The notes below the pieces were generated by a model. It made no database searches and was not told where the DNA came from. It was given only the letters and a program-made list of their open reading frames with translations. Below are positions 7,373 through 16,669 of a stretch of 64,000 nt of DNA, one piece after another (position 1 is the stretch's first letter; each line of letters starts with the position of its first letter). The stretch is from positions 82,186 to 146,185 of the forward strand of contig DATGLM010000075.1 in assembly GCA_035294125.1 (NCBI GenBank), written 5' to 3'. This DNA is from CADDYT01 sp035294125. GTDB lineage: Bacteria > Chloroflexota > Ktedonobacteria > Ktedonobacterales > Ktedonobacteraceae. The position numbers and the translations under genes were made by a program.

Positions 7373-10300
7373 TGATTATCTTGAAACACATAACAATAGA
7401 GCATTTCCGGCTTTTACGCGAAGTGAACCTTCATTTTCCCCAGCGCGGCAGTATCCTCATCCAGGGTCAGAACGAGGCTGGCAAATCTGCTCTGGTCGAA
7501 AGCATCTATTTCGCTCTCTATGGCGAGCCGCTTGCCTCCACCCCCGCTCGCCTGGATGACCTCATCCTTTATGGTGCGTCGTCCGCCAGTGTTACCCTCA
7601 CCCTCTCCATTGGCTCGACCGAGATGACGGTGAAGCGTACCCTTGAGCGTATCGAGTCTTCCGGCAGACGCCAGAAAGGAAGCCGGGATGCCATACAGCG
7701 GGTCCAATTGCTGGTGCAGAAGCCAGGGATGCCGGAGGAAGAACCTATCACCAGTCTCAGCGCTGCCAACAGGCGCATTATCGACGAACTAGGTGGTCTC
7801 GATGGTGAGAGCCTGCGGAACTCCTGCCTGATTGAGCAAAAAGGACTCAGCCGCCTGGAACAGATTTCCGGTCGCCAGCGCGAAAACGCTCTGCGCAAAC
7901 TGCTCGGCCTCGAAAGTCTCCTCAGCCTGACCGAACGCTTCAAAATCACTCCCCACGATGAACTCCTGCTACAGGAGCGCCGCGATTGCTTCACTCTGGC
8001 TCAGCTACAGGCTCGCATTCCTGAATTGAGCGATCGGCTTGCTCAGTGCGAAGCTGCCCTTGATGCCGTCTCTGTTCTTGATGAGCTGTCAGAAATTAGC
8101 CAGCAGGAGGAAGAGGCCACCGAGCAGCTTCTCACCCTCGAGCAAATCCGAGGCACACGTGGCGAACTGAAGGCGCGTCAGCACCGCGCCGCGCAATTGC
8201 GCAAGGCGGAAGCCACCCTCGGCGAAATTATCGCCGCTTACGACGACATGGCGAAGGCGCGCAGTGAGTTGCCCGAACTCGAACGCCAGATCGCCGAGCT
8301 AGACCGCCGCGAGCGCGAAGAATTGCCCGCTCTCGAACAGCGCGTTGCTGAACTGGCCGACCTTACCCACTCCTTCGGCACGTTGGAGCGCATGTCCAAC
8401 GATCTGCTCTCTTCCATTCGGAGGGTCAAAGAGCTGGAACAGGAAGTCAGAGAATATGAGACGCTGCAAAGCAGCATCAACGCGCTGGAAGAGCAGGAGG
8501 CTGCCGCTCGTCTCCAGTTGGAGCAATTCCAGCAGCAGTTGAGCGAGCTGGAGGAGCGACGTCATTCCACACTGCCCGTACTGAAAGAACGCTTGAATCG
8601 CCTGGAGAATCTCGCTGAACGCCAGACCCTCCTGCAGCAGGCGCAGGCGCGCCTTACCGATCAGTTGGCGAAACGCGAGCAGGTCGCTGAAAACAGTCGC
8701 CGACTTGCGCAGCTACAGCAAGATATTCAGGCGGCGGAAAAAGAAAAGACGCTTCTCGCAGCGGAAATCCAGCAGCGAGAGGCGCAGAAAGCCCAGCAAC
8801 AGAGGAAGATAGAGGAGACGCTGCAGCGGCAGCGCGTGCGCAGCTTGCTTGAGGAATGGCAGCGACTTAAAGGCATTTCGCAGGAACTGGCCAACGTGGA
8901 GCAAAGGGTCATGGCCGTTCACCGTCAGCAGGAACAGTTGACTCTTGCCGCTTTTGCGGCAAGGCGTCAGCTTACCACATGGTTTGTTGCTCTCATCGCC
9001 TGTGTTGTTGTGGTGGTTGTCGGCTGCGCCGGAGTTGCTGTTGAATTGCTCCATCAGGCCGTTTTCCTGGCTCTTCTCTCCATCGTCATCGCCTTCGTCG
9101 GCGGCGCTGGCGCTTTCTGGTGCTGGCAAAAATATAGCAAGGCAAAGGAAGAGAAATACCTCGTCGATGAGCAGGTACAGCAAACTATCAAACGAGTCGG
9201 CGGGCTGGTGGCCGAGCGCGAAGCAGTGATGCGGAGAGGGGCCAGCGTTGATGCGCTCAATAAAATCGAGCAGGAATTGCGCGCTCTCGGCAGCCCTGTA
9301 CCGCGTTCCCGTGATGAGGCCACGGCTTTCTTACAGCAGTTATCCAGCACAGCGTCTAACACAACGTCTGATACAGCATCCGGTGGCATAGCTGAAAGCG
9401 AAACCGGCGATGCACAGAAACAACTTGCCGAGGCACGCAGGCAGGAGAGCTTGCTGACTGGCAGAATCAACAGCTTGCAGCAGGAGCGCGCCCGGCTTGA
9501 GGAGCAGCGCAAGCTGCAGGGGTGGGATGACATCGATAGCCGCTTGCAAACCGAGCAGGCATCTCTATCGCAAAAGCGTCATGAATTGCTCGCCTTGCTC
9601 GGCCAGGAGGGCCTTCCCATTCCACGCGGCGAGGACGATGCCCTGCTGGGGCAGGTCATTAAAGAGAGCATCGACACCACCGAACAGGAAATTGCCCTCC
9701 TCGACGACAAACAGCAATCGATAAGCGATCTGACTGCCCGCATACAGGCTGCGCAGGAAAAACTCGACTCTCTGCTTGCCAGCAAACAGGCCCTTGAAGA
9801 GCGGCGCGCTCGTTTTCGGGATGAGGGGCCAGCGCAGCAAATTGCCCAGGCCCGCGAGCAGCAGGCCGCGCTGCGTTCTGCCTTGCAGAATTTGCAGGAT
9901 TCGCTGCGCGAGCGTGTCAAGCCGCTTGGCGTCGTCTTCGGGCAGACGGCAATCAGCAATGCTGAAACCACCGCGCGCAAGCAACTAGAAGCGTTGCACC
10001 TCGCGCTCGGCAGCAAAATTGAGCTTCAGAGCCGCCACTCTCAAGCCACTTCCCTGCTCAAGGAACGCCAGGAGGCCCTGCCGGATTACTACCAGCGGCT
10101 TACTAAATTCAGCAACTCGCTTGGGAGCTGGATTGTGCCTCCCAATCCTTTTGCCGAGGCGCTTTCCGCCCTGCGCATCCGCTGCCAGCAAGAACTGCAA
10201 GAGATCAGCGAAAGCGCCATCCAGCCGGAGTTTGAGAAGCTAAAGCTCCAGGAGAGCGCCGCAAAAGCAAAAATAGAGCTGTGCCGCCACGAAATCGAGC

Positions 10301-11229
10301 AGATTCAACTGCGTATCAGCGCCATTCTCCTGCAGCACGGTCGTCCAGCACCAAAATCCTTTACCCGTGCCGAGCTTGCCGTAGTCTGGCCCTTGATCGA
10401 TCAATGCACGCCTGAAGACCGCAACCGCCTCGAAGCCGAGCGCGAGATCATCGCTCGCGAGCTACAGCAGGTGGAGCTGCAAGAATTGCAGCTCAGCCAG
10501 CAGTTGCAGACCGGCGGCGAGAAACTTGATCTTCAGCAGGCCGAACTGCGCTTGCAGCAGCAGGAGCGCACCTATCAGACGCACAAGTATGGCAGCCGCC
10601 TCATCCAGGCCGTCGACGAGCGCCTCATGCATAAAATGCTCCCGCGCGCAGAATACTTCATGCAGCAGATTCTTCCCCTGCTTACTGGTGGCCGCTACCA
10701 CGATGTAGAACTTTTCACTGAGCCAGAAGAGGGTGCCATCAGCGGGGGCCCCATCCAACTGCGTGTCTGGGAAACCGCCGCCGAGGAATACATTCCAAAA
10801 ACGGCCCTGTCTGGCGGCGCGGCGGACCAGCTCTCGCTCGCCCTGCGCCTGGCCTTTGCCATCGCCTCTCTGCCGCGCGAACTGGCAGCCGCGCCCGGCT
10901 TCCTCCTTCTCGATGAGCCGCTCAGCTCTTTTGACCGGGAGCGCGCTCGCTCCCTCGTCGACGTCGTCACCGGCGACCTGCTCGGCCAGCACTTCGAGCA
11001 AATTCTCTTCATCTCGTACAGCAGTGCCTTCGACCCGGCCATGTTCCCCTACCATATCTACATGGACAATGGCCTCGTCGTCGACAGCAACCTCCCCATC
11101 GTCCAGTCCCCCCTCATCAGCACCACACTATCAAACAACCATACGCCGGGGGACGATGATGACCAGGGTGCCGCGACACAAAAGGTTGCCGTTCCAGCCT
11201 TCACTTTGTCAAAAAGTAGGGGAAGTTGA
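7372..11229 (+). CDS. SbcC/Rad50-like ATPase with a membrane hairpin in the coiled coil (YhaN-like)
   Basis: This 1285-residue SMC-type ATPase should partner the upstream nuclease. The Walker A motif GQNEAGKSA lies at 32-40, the ABC signature LSGGAADQLSLALRLA near 1147 and Walker B FLLLDEPLSSFD near 1177. Long Gln/Glu/Leu-rich coiled coils fill the middle. Unlike Rad50/SbcC there is no CxxC zinc hook. Instead, residues about 533-586 form two hydrophobic helices (WFVALIACVVVVVVGC and LALLSIVIAFVGGAGAF) at the hook position. Bacillus YhaN has this architecture, so the complex may be tethered to the membrane. The start overlaps the upstream stop by one base. Confidence 0.9.
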   Translation: MIILKHITIEHFRLLREVNLHFPQRGSILIQGQNEAGKSALVESIYFALYGEPLASTPARLDDLILYGASSASVTLTLSIGSTEMTVKRTLERIESSGRRQKGSRDAIQRVQLLVQKPGMPEEEPITSLSAANRRIIDELGGLDGESLRNSCLIEQKGLSRLEQISGRQRENALRKLLGLESLLSLTERFKITPHDELLLQERRDCFTLAQLQARIPELSDRLAQCEAALDAVSVLDELSEISQQEEEATEQLLTLEQIRGTRGELKARQHRAAQLRKAEATLGEIIAAYDDMAKARSELPELERQIAELDRREREELPALEQRVAELADLTHSFGTLERMSNDLLSSIRRVKELEQEVREYETLQSSINALEEQEAAARLQLEQFQQQLSELEERRHSTLPVLKERLNRLENLAERQTLLQQAQARLTDQLAKREQVAENSRRLAQLQQDIQAAEKEKTLLAAEIQQREAQKAQQQRKIEETLQRQRVRSLLEEWQRLKGISQELANVEQRVMAVHRQQEQLTLAAFAARRQLTTWFVALIACVVVVVVGCAGVAVELLHQAVFLALLSIVIAFVGGAGAFWCWQKYSKAKEEKYLVDEQVQQTIKRVGGLVAEREAVMRRGASVDALNKIEQELRALGSPVPRSRDEATAFLQQLSSTASNTTSDTASGGIAESETGDAQKQLAEARRQESLLTGRINSLQQERARLEEQRKLQGWDDIDSRLQTEQASLSQKRHELLALLGQEGLPIPRGEDDALLGQVIKESIDTTEQEIALLDDKQQSISDLTARIQAAQEKLDSLLASKQALEERRARFRDEGPAQQIAQAREQQAALRSALQNLQDSLRERVKPLGVVFGQTAISNAETTARKQLEALHLALGSKIELQSRHSQATSLLKERQEALPDYYQRLTKFSNSLGSWIVPPNPFAEALSALRIRCQQELQEISESAIQPEFEKLKLQESAAKAKIELCRHEIEQIQLRISAILLQHGRPAPKSFTRAELAVVWPLIDQCTPEDRNRLEAEREIIARELQQVELQELQLSQQLQTGGEKLDLQQAELRLQQQERTYQTHKYGSRLIQAVDERLMHKMLPRAEYFMQQILPLLTGGRYHDVELFTEPEEGAISGGPIQLRVWETAAEEYIPKTALSGGAADQLSLALRLAFAIASLPRELAAAPGFLLLDEPLSSFDRERARSLVDVVTGDLLGQHFEQILFISYSSAFDPAMFPYHIYMDNGLVVDSNLPIVQSPLISTTLSNNHTPGDDDDQGAATQKVAVPAFTLSKSRGS

Positions 11230-11724
11230 GGTTTCCCCAGCGCGATACAGGTGCCAGTTGCGGCGCAAATGCTCGCGGATGCCACGGTTGGGGGCGTAGC
11301 GCGGGTAGATACGCCGGAATTGCCGCTCGGCTGCTTCGAAGGTGGTGTCGGGCAGCACGTGCAGGCGCGTGGCGAGGTAGAGCAGGGTGATGGAGGGGCT
11401 GCGCGAGCGGCCCTGCATGCAGTGGACGAGCACTTTCATGCCGCTGGCGCGCATGTCGTCGATGAAATCCAGGGTCTGGTCGATCATCTCTTTTCTGATG
11501 AATAAAGAGATGGGCAGGTCGTCGAGGCTGAGCATGATGCGGTTTTCCCGGCGCGCAATCAGGTAATCGGGGTGCTGCGTCGGCACGTTCCTTATGCGGT
11601 ACCCCACAGCGCGGCGGTGGTAGGTGCGGCAAGCATGCACAACCGCCCAGCCTGGCTGGCCCACGACAATGGTTTCATAATCTTTATAGCTGCCAAGAAA
11701 CAAACCCGGATGGACTTCAATCAT
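11209..11724 (-). CDS. Dual-specificity / tyrosine protein phosphatase family protein
   Basis: A 171-residue cysteine phosphatase. The P-loop VHCMQGRSRSPS (HCxxGxxRS) lies near residues 95-106, and the upstream LSLDDLP supplies the general-acid Asp. The N-terminus IEVHPGLFLGSY is typical of DSP domains. The ATG at 11724 was chosen because GAGGGAGAG precedes it; the frame is open to 11784 but that extension lies inside miaA. The start overlaps the end of miaA by 8 bp. It is the last gene of a kinase-miaA-phosphatase operon, so it may reverse phosphorylation by the kinase two genes upstream. That is inference from position. Confidence 0.87.
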   Translation of the reverse strand: MIEVHPGLFLGSYKDYETIVVGQPGWAVVHACRTYHRRAVGYRIRNVPTQHPDYLIARRENRIMLSLDDLPISLFIRKEMIDQTLDFIDDMRASGMKVLVHCMQGRSRSPSITLLYLATRLHVLPDTTFEAAERQFRRIYPRYAPNRGIREHLRRNWHLYRAGETSTSPTF

Positions 11725-12736
11725 GCTCTCCCTCTTTCTCATTTTCCTGATTCGTTTCAAAGGGTATGCAAGAAACGGGAGCACCCCGTACCCCGGCAGG
11801 AGGACTGCCGCCCTCCTGCGCCTCCCACTCGCTAAGATACTCCCTTACTACCGCTTCGGCCTCCTCTCTATCGTTGCCCTCGATCCAGATGATGCGTTGA
11901 TCCTTGCGGAACCAGGTGAGTTGTCTCCTGCTGAAGTCGTGGATGGCGTATTTGAGGCGCTGCACCATCTCGGCCTCGCTGGCGAACTCACCACGCAGCC
12001 AGCGGCTGAGGTAGCGGTACTCTAAGCCCAGGGCTTCCAGCCGTTCGTGACTTATGCCAGCGGCCAGCAGGTCGCGCACCTCCTGCGCCATGCCCTGCTG
12101 CATGCGTTCGTCTACCCGTGCATCGATGCGGGCGTAGAGCACGTCACGCGGCCAGGAGATGCCAAGCAGGAGGCTGCGATAGAGCGGCTCCGCCACGCGC
12201 CTCTGCTCCGAGAAGGGCTGGCCGGTGACGAGGCAGACCTCCAGCGCGCGAATCACGCGCCTGGGATTGTTGCTGTCGATGCTGGCCGCTGCCTGTGGGT
12301 CGAGTTGTTCGAGTCGAGTCAATAACTCTGAGAGGGGGCGCGCTTCTAGCTGCGCTCGCAGTTCCGGCTGTGGCGGCACCGCTGGAATCGCCAGGTGATC
12401 TACGACCGTCTGGATGTAATGTGGTGAACCACCCACCAGGAAGGGCAAATGGCCGCGTGCAAGGATGTCGTTAATCGTCTCGATAGCCTGCCGCTGGAAG
12501 TGTGAGACGGTGTAGACCTCCTCCACATCGGCTACGTCCAGCAGGTGGTGCGGGACAAGCGCCTGCTCCACCGCCGTCACTTTTGCCGTGCCGATGTCCA
12601 GCTTGCGATAGACCTGGCGCGAATCGGCGGAGACGATCTCTCCGTTAAATCGCTGTGCCAGTGCGATGGCCAGCCCGCTTTTGCCCGCTGCGGTTGGCCC
12701 CAGCACGACAATTAAGGGTGGTTTCGTGTGTATCAT
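11717..12736 (-). CDS. miaA: tRNA dimethylallyltransferase MiaA
   Basis: MiaA adds a dimethylallyl group to N6 of A37 in tRNAs reading UNN codons. The 339-residue protein has the P-loop VLGPTAAGKSGLA near 11, SADSRQVYRKLDIGTAK near 37, HHLLDVADVEEVYTVSHF near 63, LVGGSPHYI near 100 (GGTGLY is usual, here GGSPHY) and the tRNA-binding FSRRQLTWFRK near 270. It is complete and slightly longer at the C-terminus than the usual 310 residues. The ATG overlaps the kinase stop by 4 bp, so the three genes are one transcription unit. Confidence 0.95.
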   Translation of the reverse strand: MIHTKPPLIVVLGPTAAGKSGLAIALAQRFNGEIVSADSRQVYRKLDIGTAKVTAVEQALVPHHLLDVADVEEVYTVSHFQRQAIETINDILARGHLPFLVGGSPHYIQTVVDHLAIPAVPPQPELRAQLEARPLSELLTRLEQLDPQAAASIDSNNPRRVIRALEVCLVTGQPFSEQRRVAEPLYRSLLLGISWPRDVLYARIDARVDERMQQGMAQEVRDLLAAGISHERLEALGLEYRYLSRWLRGEFASEAEMVQRLKYAIHDFSRRQLTWFRKDQRIIWIEGNDREEAEAVVREYLSEWEAQEGGSPPAGVRGAPVSCIPFETNQENEKEGEHD

Positions 12737-15075
12737 GGGTGTTTCATAAGGTAATCGGCGCGCAGGACGAGGGCGAGGCCGGTGGCGACGCCGAGCGCGA
12801 TGCTGATGAGAACGAACCAGTTTAGAGGAAAGCCAGCGGCAAGGCCGAGGCCGAGCAACCCGCCGATCAGCGCGTAGCTCCCGATGATGAACGTGGTGGC
12901 ACGCTTCAACAGCCAGGTGGTGCCGCGCAGGATACGCTCGCTGATAAAAGGATTTGCGCCGATGGCTGCCGCGAACGCGGTAACGAGCAGCGCCATCAGC
13001 GCCTCAAGCCAGGAAGGGATGCCGGTCGGCAACCCGTGCCAGAGCGAGACGCCCGCGACCAGGGCTGGCAGCGCAACGGCCAGCGCAGCGCAGAAACGAT
13101 TGAACAGCTCTCTCAAGCCCGGCGCGCCTTCGCGCTCGAAGAGCGCCGCTCCCAGCGCGGCGAAGGGCGCGATGCCGATCAGCGCCAGCAGGAACCACGG
13201 ACTCGGCGGCAGGATGGAGCCGTGCGGCCCCGCGAGCGGGGAGACAAGGTTGTAGAACAGGCTGCCCGCCATCAGGGCGGCGAACAGCGTCATGCCGCGC
13301 TGTATCCAGCGCAGTTGCCCCGCTTTCACTTGTAATGCCTCCCAGCCGCCGGAACCGGGTGGTCCATACTTCTCGCGATATTCGTTGAACTTCGGGCTGC
13401 TGAGTGGGATGTTGCCCGTCGCTGCGACGCTTCTGCTGCTCCCCGTGCTGCCTGCTCCACCTGCGCTTTTAACGGCCTGTACCTGTGGCGCCATGAGCGT
13501 ACCACCCGCGCCAATGGTTGTCGTATCATCGCCTTCGAGATCGTCGCCCAGAACGAACTGGTCGTAGCTCAGCACGTCGACCTGCACCTTGACCTCGATA
13601 CTCTCGTTCTCGCCCTCTGGCGCAATGGTGATGGTACCTGTGTACGGGGTAGAACTATGCAGGCCCGTGCTGTCCACGCGCACGTTGACGTGCGTGCTCA
13701 TCGCGTCAAAGCTTGTCGCGTCGACGCGAATCCACGGCTCGGAGGCGGAGATGGTGCCGCGTACAAGCAGACCACGGTCGCCCGTGATGGAGAGCGTGAC
13801 CGGTGCTGAGACGCCGGGATAGACCTGCCCGAAATCGATGGCGCGCGGGGTGACAATGACGCTGGAAGTCGAACGCCTGAATCTGCCGGGCAGCGGGAAA
13901 CCGGGACGACTCGTGCGCGTGGTTCCCGTGTTCTGGCTCGTTCCTCCTCCTGTCGCGCGCGCCGCGTAGCTCCGGGTGTGCGCCTGCGGCCCCATCACCA
14001 GTTGCAGGAATTCTTCCACGGCCTCTTCCTCGTCAAGCGCGGAGGAGCGAATGCGCTTTGTGGCCCGCGCCAGGTCATTCTCGCCAACTTCGCGCAGCCA
14101 TGCTTCCAGCTCGCTGGCAAACAGGTAATCCGCCGCCTCTCGTGGGTAGCGGGCGCAGAGTTCCGCCAGTTCTTCCGGAGTCGTCGCTTGAGCGCCACTG
14201 TCAAAAACAAAGGTGTTGGGGCCGAGCAGCGCGCGCCGGAACTCCGCCACATCCTGGTAGCGTTCCTCCGGGGCAAGCGCCGTCGCCTTCTCCAACGCTC
14301 GTGCCACCGCCGGAGAAATCTGCGGATTCTCCGCGTGGACGTTTTTCAGGCCGAAGCCTTTCTCGGAGAGTCTGTTCGTCATCAACTGGTAGAGCGTCAT
14401 CGCCAGAGAGTAGATATCCGAGCGCTCGTCGGTCTGTGCCTTGCCGTATTGTTCGGGCGGCGCGAAACCGGGCGTTCCCAGCAGTTGCGTGTCCTGCGAG
14501 CTGCTGGTGCGGAAGAAACGCGCAATGCCGAAGTCGATCAGCTTGACACGCCCCCTGGTGGTCAGCATGATGTTCCCCGGCTTCATATCGCGGAAGATAA
14601 TCGGCGGGCGCTGCCCGTGCAGGTATTCCAACACGTCACAGAGCTGGCGCGCCCAGTTCAGCACGCGCCGCTCTGGAAAAGGACCGTTATGTTCCAGTAA
14701 GTCCTCCAGCGTCTGCCCCTCTATGTATTCCATGACAAGAAAGTGGCGTTGCCCCTCGCTGAACTGTTCGTGAAAGCGTGGCAGGTTCGGATGATCCAGG
14801 CGGGCCAGGATGGAAGCCTCTACCTTAAAATTATGCGTGATCTGCGCCCGCTCCTGCTGCGGCACATTTGAAAGGCCCATCTCCTTGATGGCAACAAGTG
14901 CCCGGTTCGACATGTCCTGCGCCTTATAAACGGCTCCCATACCTCCCTGACCGATGGTTTGCAGGATCAGGTAGCGCCTGTGCAGGATGGTCTGTTTGCC
15001 CAGGTTTCCCGTTGGTGTGTTTCTCTGGCCGTTTCCGTTTCGCTGGCTAATGGTAAAACTCCCGTTTCTCGTCAT
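12733..15075 (-). CDS. Ser/Thr protein kinase with MSP-like domain and six membrane helices
   Basis: A eukaryotic-type kinase. Numbered from the upstream ATG at 15099, the glycine loop IGQGGMGAVYK is at 49-59, the catalytic Lys in VAIKEMG near 72, the catalytic loop IIFRDMKPGN near 166 and DFGIARFF near 190, so it should be active. Residues about 415-510 form a beta-sandwich like MSP/ASPM-type domains (AIDFGQVYPGVSAPVTLSI). The last 200 residues hold about six hydrophobic helices, so the kinase is held at the membrane by its C-terminus. The start at 15075 is preferred because a TATAAT box lies right against the 15099 ATG. It leads the kinase-miaA-phosphatase operon. Confidence 0.9.
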   Translation of the reverse strand: MTRNGSFTISQRNGNGQRNTPTGNLGKQTILHRRYLILQTIGQGGMGAVYKAQDMSNRALVAIKEMGLSNVPQQERAQITHNFKVEASILARLDHPNLPRFHEQFSEGQRHFLVMEYIEGQTLEDLLEHNGPFPERRVLNWARQLCDVLEYLHGQRPPIIFRDMKPGNIMLTTRGRVKLIDFGIARFFRTSSSQDTQLLGTPGFAPPEQYGKAQTDERSDIYSLAMTLYQLMTNRLSEKGFGLKNVHAENPQISPAVARALEKATALAPEERYQDVAEFRRALLGPNTFVFDSGAQATTPEELAELCARYPREAADYLFASELEAWLREVGENDLARATKRIRSSALDEEEAVEEFLQLVMGPQAHTRSYAARATGGGTSQNTGTTRTSRPGFPLPGRFRRSTSSVIVTPRAIDFGQVYPGVSAPVTLSITGDRGLLVRGTISASEPWIRVDATSFDAMSTHVNVRVDSTGLHSSTPYTGTITIAPEGENESIEVKVQVDVLSYDQFVLGDDLEGDDTTTIGAGGTLMAPQVQAVKSAGGAGSTGSSRSVAATGNIPLSSPKFNEYREKYGPPGSGGWEALQVKAGQLRWIQRGMTLFAALMAGSLFYNLVSPLAGPHGSILPPSPWFLLALIGIAPFAALGAALFEREGAPGLRELFNRFCAALAVALPALVAGVSLWHGLPTGIPSWLEALMALLVTAFAAAIGANPFISERILRGTTWLLKRATTFIIGSYALIGGLLGLGLAAGFPLNWFVLISIALGVATGLALVLRADYLMKHP

Positions 15076-15100
15076 GTAATGGCGTGTATTGCCGCGCATA

Positions 15101-15109
15101 ATTATAACA
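15101..15109 (-). promoter_or_regulatory. Extended -10 promoter for the kinase operon
   Basis: On the minus strand the sequence reads TGTTATAAT, an extended -10 element with a consensus TATAAT. Transcription would begin near 15094, downstream of the first possible ATG (15099), which favours translation from the ATG at 15075. No clear -35 element is visible. Confidence 0.5.
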
Positions 15110-15309
15110 CACTGTGCCGCATACTTGAATACTACTTTCTTGCCTCCATTTTATCAAACGGAAACAAACAGAGGGTAAGGGGAAAAATTTCCTGTACTCC
15201 CAAATCTACTATCCTACGTTGTTTCCTTCCATGTCATTCGTTCTCTCTAATAGAATGACGAAACAGAACTGTGATAGTCAAAGTCGATAGATTGGTGGTT
15301 GCTGGTAGT

Positions 15310-16476
15310 ATGAGAAGCTTTTTCCCGCGTCGCCTGGTTTCTGCCTTGCGCCTGAGCATGCTGCTTTGCCTGCTCGCCGGAGGTCTGGCCGTGTTTTCCC
15401 TGGCGCGCAATACGCAGTCCAGCCAGGCGAACTTTACCCTGCCCGCTGACGACCCATCTACCGTGGTAGGCCCGCCGACGCTGCCAGCGACGACCGTCGA
15501 TGCCATCTTTGCCAGTGTGGGCAGCCCCATGCTCGGCACCGGTCAGGTAGTGGAGCAGGCGGCACGTCAGGCCAATATCGACGATGCTTTCGCGCTGGGC
15601 GTCTGGTGGGTGGAGACGAACGATGGAGCCGCCGGTGTGGGCAGCGCGGACCACAATCCCGGTAGCGTGCGGACCAGCGCCGGTTTTCCCGTCGCCTTCG
15701 ATGGCTACACCATCTATCCCTCGTACTCCGCCGCCATCCTCGACTGGTTCAACGTGCTCAAAAATCGCTATATCAGTCGCGGCCTGACCACCGTCTACGC
15801 CATTTCCTATCCCTATGTCGGCACGTCCAGTTCGCCGCTCTGGGCCGGGAAAGTGGTGGCACTCATGCAGCGCTATCGCGCCGAAGCACCGCCTCCGCCG
15901 CCGCTTCCAACAACCCTGCCGAAGCCACTCCGCCCGGCTATCGGTCAGAACTGGCCGCGCGAGCTCACCGATCAGGCGCGGGAAACGGTCTATGCAGCAG
16001 CTGTTCCCACTGCTGGGGCGCACCCGGTTGCTTCTGCCTCAGACTCACCGTCGGCTCTCTCACCCGTTAGCAGGGATGTGGTCGTTCTCCTGGGCCTGCT
16101 GGTCGCGCTCGCTCTGGCCCTCTACGCGCTTGCTCTGGATGGCAAACTGCCGCTGCGCCTACATCCTCACGCTCGACAGCAAGAGAGCACACCACCTGGC
16201 ACAACAGAACATCTGGCTTTTCCCGCCATCTCTGGCCTGGCAGGCGCTCCCTTGACCCTCTTATCTGTATCCATAGCGGAATACTCACCTGCCCCCTCAC
16301 CCGCCTTCGTCTCAGATGAACCTCATACCACTGGTCTGCTCTCGCGTCCCTTCCCCCTTCCCGTCGCTGCCGGAGCTTCTGATCCTGTTCCTGTTCTCGC
16401 CTCCACCTCCACTTCCGGCATGGGCTTGCTCACCCGCTATAGAAAAATGCAACAGGACGAGGCCGCTTCTCTGTAG
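15310..16476 (+). CDS. Secreted, membrane-anchored lysozyme-like (glucosaminidase-type) protein
   Basis: About 388 residues. An Arg-rich start followed by LRLSMLLCLLAGGLAVFSLA is a signal or anchor segment. Residues about 60-180 resemble a glucosaminidase/lysozyme-like fold: VEQAARQANIDDAFALGVWW with a candidate catalytic Glu in WWVETNDGA, then HNPGSVR, SYSAAILDWFNVL and the end WAGKVVALMQRY. A Pro-rich linker and a second hydrophobic helix (VVVLLGLLVALALALYALAL) follow, with a low-complexity tail. It would act on peptidoglycan outside the membrane. The frame also allows a GTG start at 15271; the ATG at 15310 places the signal sequence at the very N-terminus. Substrate is inferred from fold similarity only. 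Confidence 0.7.
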   Translation: MRSFFPRRLVSALRLSMLLCLLAGGLAVFSLARNTQSSQANFTLPADDPSTVVGPPTLPATTVDAIFASVGSPMLGTGQVVEQAARQANIDDAFALGVWWVETNDGAAGVGSADHNPGSVRTSAGFPVAFDGYTIYPSYSAAILDWFNVLKNRYISRGLTTVYAISYPYVGTSSSPLWAGKVVALMQRYRAEAPPPPPLPTTLPKPLRPAIGQNWPRELTDQARETVYAAAVPTAGAHPVASASDSPSALSPVSRDVVVLLGLLVALALALYALALDGKLPLRLHPHARQQESTPPGTTEHLAFPAISGLAGAPLTLLSVSIAEYSPAPSPAFVSDEPHTTGLLSRPFPLPVAAGASDPVPVLASTSTSGMGLLTRYRKMQQDEAASL

Positions 16477-16669
16477 GAAATAGCCCTTGCTTTTTAGCCG
16501 TTTCTGCTTATCATTAGTAAGTATATAGCCCTTCTGTTGTGGGAATGCCTGGTATCCGCATAGGCAGTAGAATGCTCTAGAAAAACCAGCATGGGTATGC
16601 TATGAGCAGCCTCTGGGGTACCAGGCTCACCAAATTTTCTATCCAGAGCGATAGAGAAGGAGACATCGC

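Noticed and set aside
7372..11229. Zinc hook in the SbcC-like ATPase
   Set aside because: No CxxC was found; the cysteines near the apex are isolated within hydrophobic helices.
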